Assembly: GCA_017473705.1 (NCBI GenBank)
Contig: JAFUJQ010000012.1
Location: 1 to 44,376 of the forward strand
Source of the DNA: Bacteroidales bacterium
GTDB taxonomy: Bacteria; Bacteroidota; Bacteroidia; Bacteroidales; UBA932
DNA length: 44,376 nt
Direction: 5' to 3'
The notes beneath the pieces were generated by a model. It did no database searches. It saw nothing but the letters and a program-made list of their open reading frames with translations, and had not been told where the DNA came from. A program made the position numbers and the translations under genes. Shown one piece after another: positions 39,528-44,376 of the stretch (its first letter is position 1; the number at the start of each line of letters is the position of its first letter).

Positions 39528-41525
39528 ATGGCAAATCGATTGTACAGAGAAAAATCGCCGTATCTGCTGCAGCATGGAGAGAATCCCGTAGACTGGTACC
39601 CCTGGTGCGAAGAGGCGTTTCAAAAAGCAGAACAGGAAGATAAGCCTGTGTTCTTAAGTATTGGATATTCTACCTGCCATTGGTGTCATGTGATGGCTCA
39701 TGAATCTTTTGAGGATCAGGAAGTAGCTGAGATTCTGAATCGTGAATTTGTCAGCATTAAAGTTGACCGCGAAGAACGGCCTGATATTGATTCAGTGTAT
39801 ATGTCTGTATGCCAAGCGGTAACTGGCTCCGGCGGCTGGCCATTGACCATCATCATGACTCCACAGCAGAAACCATTCTTTGCTGGAACCTATTTTCCCA
39901 AGAAAGGGGCCTATGAGAAAATGGGTCTGACAGAACTGCTGGAGCGTGTGGCTTTTCTTTGGAAAGAAAACAGAGAAGATCTGATCAGGGCTGGCAATGA
40001 AATTACCGCTGCCATAAATCAGAGCGGCGCAGGCAGCGGACATGAACCAAATCGAAAGCTGGTGGAGCGGGCTGCTTCGCAGCTTGTTCGAATCTTCGAT
40101 GTGAAGTGGGGTGGATTTGGACAAGCGCCGAAATTCCCAACCCCGCACAATCTCCTGTTCCTGATGCGATATGCATCTACAATGCGGGAAAGAGGGATCA
40201 TGAAGATTGCACAGATCACGCTGGAAGATATGGCCAGAGGAGGCATTCACGATCACATTGGCGGTGGGTTCTCCCGGTATTCTACGGATGAAATGTGGTT
40301 GGTTCCACATTTTGAGAAGATGCTTTATGACAATGCATTACTGCTTATGGCCTATGTCAAAGCGTATCAGCACACCAAACGGGAGATGTTTGCTGATGTT
40401 GCCCATAGGACAGCACAATATATCTTGAGAGAACTGACCAGTCAAGAGGGCGGCTGTTACTGCGGTCAGGATGCAGATAGTGACGGTGTCGAAGGAAAAT
40501 ATTATGTGTTTACGCCCAATGAAGAGAAGCAGATTCTGGGGGAATCAGACGGAGAAGCATTCTGTAGGCTCTATAACATTACGGATGCAGGCAACTTTGA
40601 AGGTAAAAGCATCCCCAACAGGATCGGGGCCATGGCGGACGGCTGGGAGCTAAATGATCCCAGGCTGAAGAAGCTATATGACTATCGACTGAATCGTACA
40701 AGCCTCCATAAGGATGATAAGATCCTCCTTTCCTGGAATGCTTGGGCATTGATTGGTCTGGTACAGGCTGGTGCGGCCCTGTCTGAGAGAAAATATCTGG
40801 ATGCAGCCATTCGAATCCATCAGTTCATCGAGACAAAAATGACAGATGCAAATGATCGGTTGTATCTGCGATACCGGGATGGAGAAGCGGCGAATGCAGG
40901 CCAGCTAGATGATTACGCCATTTATGCGCTTGCGCTTCTGGAATTGTACCGTAATACTTTCGAAACAGAGTATCTGGAAAAAGCTATTCATCTGGCAGAG
41001 AAGATGACAGAGCTATTTGAGGATAAAGATCACGGCGGCTATTTCATGACTGCTTCTGACAGTGAACTTCTGATCGCCCGCCCCAAGGAAACCTATGACG
41101 GTGCCATTCCCTCCGGGAATTCGGTTGCAGGAATGGTTCTGCAACGGCTGTCTTATCTTACTGGAGAAAGGAAGTGGCAGGAAGCCGCACAGCGGCAGAT
41201 GCAGTTTCTTGCAGATTCCATCTCTGATTATCCTACGAGCAGTTGCTTTGGGGTGTTGTCGATGATGGATGCCCTGTATCCATGCCGGGAATTAGTATGT
41301 GCTACCAAATATGGTATTCCCAGCGATCTGAATGAATGGCTGAAGGGACATCCAGCGGATGATCTTCAGATCCTGTTAAAAACCTCAGAGAATGCGGAAC
41401 TACTTTCTCGCTGTGCACCGTTTACCGCAGATTATCCTGTTCCAGATCAAGGAGTAACATATTACCTCTGTGAGGACGGTGTCTGTAAATCCCCTGTAGA
41501 TGATTTTTCACAATTGAATCTTTGA
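39528..41525 (+). CDS. YyaL-like thioredoxin-domain protein (DUF255)
   Basis: This 665-residue protein has an N-terminal DUF255 thioredoxin-like domain (about 1-165): [17 protein letters not shown] start, STCHWCHVM redox-type motif near residue 49, and [12 protein letters not shown] long (alpha/alpha)6-barrel part (about 200-640) follows, related to N-acylglucosamine 2-epimerase folds, with [20 protein letters not shown]. This is the SSP411/YyaL family; biochemical function is unresolved. AAGGAGG lies inside the ligase gene end. It completes the ku-ligase operon. Confidence 0.92.
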   Translation: MANRLYREKSPYLLQHGENPVDWYPWCEEAFQKAEQEDKPVFLSIGYSTCHWCHVMAHESFEDQEVAEILNREFVSIKVDREERPDIDSVYMSVCQAVTGSGGWPLTIIMTPQQKPFFAGTYFPKKGAYEKMGLTELLERVAFLWKENREDLIRAGNEITAAINQSGAGSGHEPNRKLVERAASQLVRIFDVKWGGFGQAPKFPTPHNLLFLMRYASTMRERGIMKIAQITLEDMARGGIHDHIGGGFSRYSTDEMWLVPHFEKMLYDNALLLMAYVKAYQHTKREMFADVAHRTAQYILRELTSQEGGCYCGQDADSDGVEGKYYVFTPNEEKQILGESDGEAFCRLYNITDAGNFEGKSIPNRIGAMADGWELNDPRLKKLYDYRLNRTSLHKDDKILLSWNAWALIGLVQAGAALSERKYLDAAIRIHQFIETKMTDANDRLYLRYRDGEAANAGQLDDYAIYALALLELYRNTFETEYLEKAIHLAEKMTELFEDKDHGGYFMTASDSELLIARPKETYDGAIPSGNSVAGMVLQRLSYLTGERKWQEAAQRQMQFLADSISDYPTSSCFGVLSMMDALYPCRELVCATKYGIPSDLNEWLKGHPADDLQILLKTSENAELLSRCAPFTADYPVPDQGVTYYLCEDGVCKSPVDDFSQLNL

Positions 41526-41533
41526 AATGGCAT

Positions 41534-41557
41534 GAGGGAGAACAAGAGTTCTCCCTC
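41534..41557. terminator. Hairpin between convergent genes
   Basis: A perfect 10-bp stem (41534-41543 with 41548-41557) and 4-nt loop lie between the YyaL-like gene and the convergent tocopherol-cyclase-like gene. Flanking T tracts are weak on both strands, so termination is probable but not certain. Confidence 0.5.
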
Positions 41558-42395
41558 AAAATTCATATTCAAAAGCGGCGTTTTCGGCGCAAAACGTAAG
41601 CAAAGGAGATCCATTCTCTTCAAAGCAGTAATATACTTTACATGAAGGATGCTCATGAATCGTACGAATCATGGCTCCATCAACAGGGGCTCGAAGCGGA
41701 TGGCCTGAATAAGCCTGAGGTTTTATAGTCAAAGAGAATGCGTCTTGCCGTATGATGATCTCTTCCGGAGTTATCTTGACTGGCTTGGCGCCCAGATAAG
41801 TGGCCAAACGGTATTCCTTTCCTCGCAGAAATACAACTCCGATGACACCAGTAAAGCGAAACCCACAAAATGGGATATCCGCAACGGAAAGCATCAGTGA
41901 CCCATCTGGTAAACTACACTGAGTCCACACATATTCCTTAGGAAAAGAGTGTCCGCGGTCACCCTCAATATATCCTATTGAATTCTGGAAAACATATGGG
42001 ATACCGTTAATTTGGATCTCACCATCTACTGAATGATGCATACTGTAAACGCTATGCCTGCACTGCATAAACGGGACATATTGAAAAGGCCCCATTATGT
42101 CATACTGAATTGGCGTAAAGCTGCCAAATCTTATGGATCCTCTAGCGGAGCAATCAGATGCTTGAATGTCCAAGTTGATTCCGTCTCGACCAAACCGATT
42201 GCCGGCGATTTTGATATGATTGTCCTTATATTGAAAATCTGAGTAGGGGAATTGTAAGTTGTAGGCATTATGATCCGTAATCATCTGTATTGCGCTGAAG
42301 TGTGAATGCTTCGTTCTATGAATAGATGGGATTATCGCCAATGTCTGATTATCCGACTGGCAGCGAAAGTACCAGCCACAGAAATATTTTCGCAT
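41556..42395 (-). CDS. Tocopherol-cyclase-like protein
   Basis: The protein has 279 residues from the ATG at 42395, which has GGAGG 7 nt upstream; the frame continues to 42542 without a ribosome binding site there. It is beta-rich, with a FCGWYFRCQSDNQTLAIIPSIHR start, ITDHNAYNLQFPYSDF, MGPFQYVPFMQCRHSVYSM and HSFPKEYVWTQCSLPD segments. These match the bacterial branch of the tocopherol cyclase (VTE1)/lipocalin-like family. A cyclase role is known only for plant and cyanobacterial members; in Clostridia the substrate is unknown. Cytoplasmic, monocistronic. Confidence 0.85.
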   Translation of the reverse strand: MRKYFCGWYFRCQSDNQTLAIIPSIHRTKHSHFSAIQMITDHNAYNLQFPYSDFQYKDNHIKIAGNRFGRDGINLDIQASDCSARGSIRFGSFTPIQYDIMGPFQYVPFMQCRHSVYSMHHSVDGEIQINGIPYVFQNSIGYIEGDRGHSFPKEYVWTQCSLPDGSLMLSVADIPFCGFRFTGVIGVVFLRGKEYRLATYLGAKPVKITPEEIIIRQDAFSLTIKPQAYSGHPLRAPVDGAMIRTIHEHPSCKVYYCFEENGSPLLTFCAENAAFEYEF

Positions 42396-42614
42396 ACAGG
42401 AACCTCCATTTATCGATGAGAGAAATGATTCCCATATTTCTGAGTGATTAAGACCTATTTTTGTCACTTTTTCAAGTTTGCAGACATAATAGAAATAGAG
42501 TATGCCTTGAATCAGCGCGGTAAACAGAAAAATCAGTTGCATGATAGGAGAAAACCGTGTAAAATGAATTTGAATTAAGGATAATACCTAATTATCCTCA
42601 GGAGGATGGAAAAA
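42396..42614. other. Intergenic region between divergent genes
   Basis: These 219 bases hold the leader of the tocopherol-cyclase-like gene and the start region of the methyltransferase gene. No consensus promoter stands out. The right end is the 32-bp element repeated in inverted orientation at the window end. Confidence 0.5.
42577..42608 (+). repeat. Left copy of a 32-bp inverted repeat (gene leader)
   Basis: Identical over 32 bases to the reverse complement of 44345-44376. It ends at the Shine-Dalgarno of the methyltransferase gene. It contains two competing hairpins: 42579-42585 with 42591-42597, and 42594-42598 with 42603-42607, the latter over the AGGAGG sequence. Confidence 0.85.
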
Positions 42615-43319
42615 ATGGATATAGAAAGTCCCAAAGACATCTACTCATCGATGAGCTGCGTTTGGCCTGATGATGATAGGTGGTATAACTACACTCACAA
42701 ATATATACTAGACTTTATTGCCAACAATTTAGCTCCGAAGCTGTCTCAAAAAAGTGTATTCCTTAATGCCGGATCTGGCGGAAGTGAGTATGATCTTCAA
42801 GGTTCTTGTCATCATGTCGACATTGCCGAAAACCTGATTAGTAAGTTCGATCGATACACCGTTGCTTCAATAGAAAAGATGCCACTTGAAGATAATTCTT
42901 TTGATGCGGCTATTTGTGTAGGAAGTGTCCTGAATTACTGCGATGCTGTAAGTAGCCTAAGAGAATTGTCTCGTGTTATTAAACCTGGTGGATACTTAAT
43001 TCTTGAATATGAGCGTAGCAATACGGGGGAATTGTGGCTTACATCTGAATACGGAAAAAATGCAACGAAGCAGCAATATGATTATATGGGACATACCCAT
43101 ACGCTTTGGCTATATTCAGAAAAGGTGATTGTTCAGATTTTAAAAGAGTGCGGTCTCGACATAATAAAGCAAGAACGTTTCCATTGCGTCAGTGCTTTAG
43201 TAAACCGAATTACACATCAAGAAGAATATTCCGGTCAATTTGCTCGTTATGATATGTGGGTCAAGCCCCTTTCCTACTTGATGGCACATAACATAATTCT
43301 GTTATGTAAAAAGTCATGA
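42615..43319 (+). CDS. Class I SAM-dependent methyltransferase
   Basis: The protein is about 234 residues from the ATG at 42615 (AGGAGG 9 nt upstream; an ATG at 42606 overlaps it). The shortened motif I is FLNAGSGGSEYDL, followed by the strand VDIAENLI. IEKMPLEDNSFDAAICVGSVLNY is motif IV and VIKPGGYLILEYE the usual post-I strand. It is the methyltransferase fold, substrate unknown. The local base composition is AT-richer than the rest of the window. It is convergent with the GNAT-membrane gene, and their coding ends overlap by 6 bases on opposite strands (43314-43319). Confidence 0.88.
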   Translation: MDIESPKDIYSSMSCVWPDDDRWYNYTHKYILDFIANNLAPKLSQKSVFLNAGSGGSEYDLQGSCHHVDIAENLISKFDRYTVASIEKMPLEDNSFDAAICVGSVLNYCDAVSSLRELSRVIKPGGYLILEYERSNTGELWLTSEYGKNATKQQYDYMGHTHTLWLYSEKVIVQILKECGLDIIKQERFHCVSALVNRITHQEEYSGQFARYDMWVKPLSYLMAHNIILLCKKS

Positions 43320-44339
43320 TTTCGACTTAGTTAAAGCGGAGAATGCCAATGTCATTATACCCGTGAATGTTGCTGACACCGCAGCAAAGAGTCCTGCAAA
43401 CATATCAGGTTGAATGTTCATCTTCTTTAGCGCATAATATGCAACCATTGACACAAGGAATGCACCGATGGTTACACACGGAATACCAATTCCGAAAATC
43501 AATCTGCGTGCAGTCTTATTTTTCTTCCCGGGTACGAATCCGGCAGTACTTCCATTAAAGTGGCAATCTGGAGCTTTGTAGTAGGCGCATGAAATTGCCT
43601 GATTTGACAGAATAATGTCTCCCGTTATTTGCTCTACTTTCGTTTTTACTAGATTATATTCAGACTCTAAATGCTTTCTATATTCAGAACTTCGTGACTT
43701 ATCTGCCACTTCGTACCATGGATAGTAGTGTTCAAAGTATATATCATGCACAATCGAAAGATAAGTTTCTTTTTTAATAAAAGGCATAGATTGTTTTGAC
43801 TTAATCATTAGTTGAAAGTCAAAATTACTCTCATGATTGTCTAGTCCAAGTCTAGGCTGCCGATACAGCACATCAGCAATACGAAAATCCTCCATTTGAA
43901 GCATTTTCTTGGAAAAAAAGCTTTCTGCATCAACTGATTGCTCAGGGCATTTAGTACTAACCTCTGTGGCAATATAGTCATAGTCAATCATATTTTCGGA
44001 AAAATACCGTTGAATAAGGCTGAACAAAGGGTAGAAAACACTGTTTAGGCGGTATTCTTCTTTTAAAACAATGTAGTCTATAATAATAGTCTTTGTTGTC
44101 AGCAGATAGCCAGCTTCAACAAATCCGACAAGGTGATTATCCCAATACAATCCAAAGAAGTACATTGTTCTCTTGGGTTGCATTGAACTGTGATCCGCAA
44201 AATACATTATCTCGTTCGAACTAGTTTTGGTATCAACAGGTATAGTATCATTGTATAACATGAGAGCTTTCACAAAATCTTTGTCTTTTGCAGAAGTGAA
44301 ACGCTTGACGTAAAATGTTGCACCAACAGTATTTTCCAT
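43314..44339 (-). CDS. GNAT-like protein with two C-terminal membrane helices
   Basis: The protein has 341 residues and is not a known family to me. Residues about 10-175 have the secondary-structure pattern of a GNAT fold (HLVGFVEAGYL, TIIIDYIVLKEEYR) but the acetyl-CoA glycine loop is not conserved: LKEEYRLNSVFYPL replaces RxxGxG. A helical linker with KSKQSMPFIKK and SRSSEYRKHLESEY follows. Then come two hydrophobic helices at roughly 279-305 and 313-335, with a short basic tail. The protein should sit on the inner face of the membrane. It starts with GGAGG 7 nt before the ATG at the end of the repeated 32-bp leader. Function unknown. Confidence 0.7.
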   Translation of the reverse strand: MENTVGATFYVKRFTSAKDKDFVKALMLYNDTIPVDTKTSSNEIMYFADHSSMQPKRTMYFFGLYWDNHLVGFVEAGYLLTTKTIIIDYIVLKEEYRLNSVFYPLFSLIQRYFSENMIDYDYIATEVSTKCPEQSVDAESFFSKKMLQMEDFRIADVLYRQPRLGLDNHESNFDFQLMIKSKQSMPFIKKETYLSIVHDIYFEHYYPWYEVADKSRSSEYRKHLESEYNLVKTKVEQITGDIILSNQAISCAYYKAPDCHFNGSTAGFVPGKKNKTARRLIFGIGIPCVTIGAFLVSMVAYYALKKMNIQPDMFAGLFAAVSATFTGIMTLAFSALTKSKS

Positions 44340-44344
44340 GCTGT

Positions 44345-44376
44345 CATCCTCCTGAGGATAATTAGGTATTATCCTT
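44345..44376 (-). repeat. Right copy of the 32-bp inverted repeat (gene leader)
   Basis: Reverse complement of 42577-42608, identical over all 32 bases, forming the leader and Shine-Dalgarno of the gene at 43314-44339. It runs up to the last base of the window, so the repeat may be longer than seen. Confidence 0.85.

Noticed and set aside
1-44376. CRISPR arrays, tRNA/rRNA genes, transposases
   Set aside because: No regularly spaced repeats, no tRNA-like T-loop and anticodon arrangement, and no recombinase or transposase motifs were found on reading through both strands.

Overview
The window reads as chromosomal DNA of a gut-type Clostridia (Bacillota, probably Lachnospiraceae or Oscillospiraceae). 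The support is consensus sigma-A promoters and strong AGGAGG-type ribosome binding sites, the Clostridia families DUF6323/DUF6179, a GHKL/LytTR two-component pair, GH42 beta-galactosidase with a GPH symporter, and a long series of small stress or resistance-type enzymes. I saw no rRNA, tRNA, CRISPR array, transposase or integrase. Species-level assignment is not possible by eye.

Layout. 0.1-0.5 kb: a small membrane-anchored protein. 0.56-5.6 kb (minus): a three-gene operon of TerB_N-type protein, BrxD/DUF2791-like P-loop ATPase and Lhr/BrxHI-like superfamily-2 helicase behind a clear promoter. This is a DNA-processing and candidate anti-phage module, with an XRE regulator just upstream and a SLOG (DUF1273-like) protein plus a membrane-anchored CxxC protein divergent from it. 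7.4-10.8 kb (minus): response regulator, ABC ATPase, ABC-2 permease and histidine kinase, the layout of peptide-antibiotic sensing and detoxification units. 11.2-17.8 kb (plus): a tightly packed eleven-gene operon of small unrelated enzymes (methyltransferase, four GNATs, Nudix, PfpI-like, NTF2-like, two HExxH proteins, a mini P-loop kinase) behind a consensus promoter and a leader-peptide transcription attenuator. 18-21.9 kb (plus): further single-domain genes (XRE-GyrI-like, DUF3795, RibD-like reductase, VOC protein, a cysteine-rich protein, a double GNAT with its own leader ORF). 21.9-22.8 kb (minus): a MerR regulator. 23-24.3 kb: a DUF6323/DUF6179-type pair. 24.4-29.6 kb: LytTR regulator, soluble GHKL kinase and a heterodimeric ABC exporter. 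29.7-31.8 kb: a second leader-peptide attenuator controlling a GNAT and a GNAT-methyltransferase fusion. 31.9-36.4 kb (minus): a YczE-like membrane protein, GPH symporter and GH42 beta-galactosidase. 36.6-41.5 kb (plus): isochorismatase-like hydrolase, flavodoxin-fold reductase, Ku and ATP-dependent ligase (minimal NHEJ), and a YyaL/DUF255 protein. 41.5-44.4 kb: a tocopherol-cyclase-like protein, then two convergent AT-richer genes (methyltransferase and a GNAT-like protein with two C-terminal membrane helices) that begin with the same 32-bp leader in inverted orientation.

The strongest pattern beyond gene content is leader-based control. Two separate promoters lead into a short translated ORF, an antiterminator segment inside that ORF and an intrinsic terminator placed just before modifying-enzyme genes. 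A third leader ORF precedes the double GNAT with mutually exclusive hairpins over its Shine-Dalgarno sequence. A fourth sits in front of the MerR gene. This is the architecture by which Firmicutes sense ribosome-targeting drugs, so these otherwise ordinary small enzymes may be inducible antibiotic-modifying cargo. Drug specificity is inference only.
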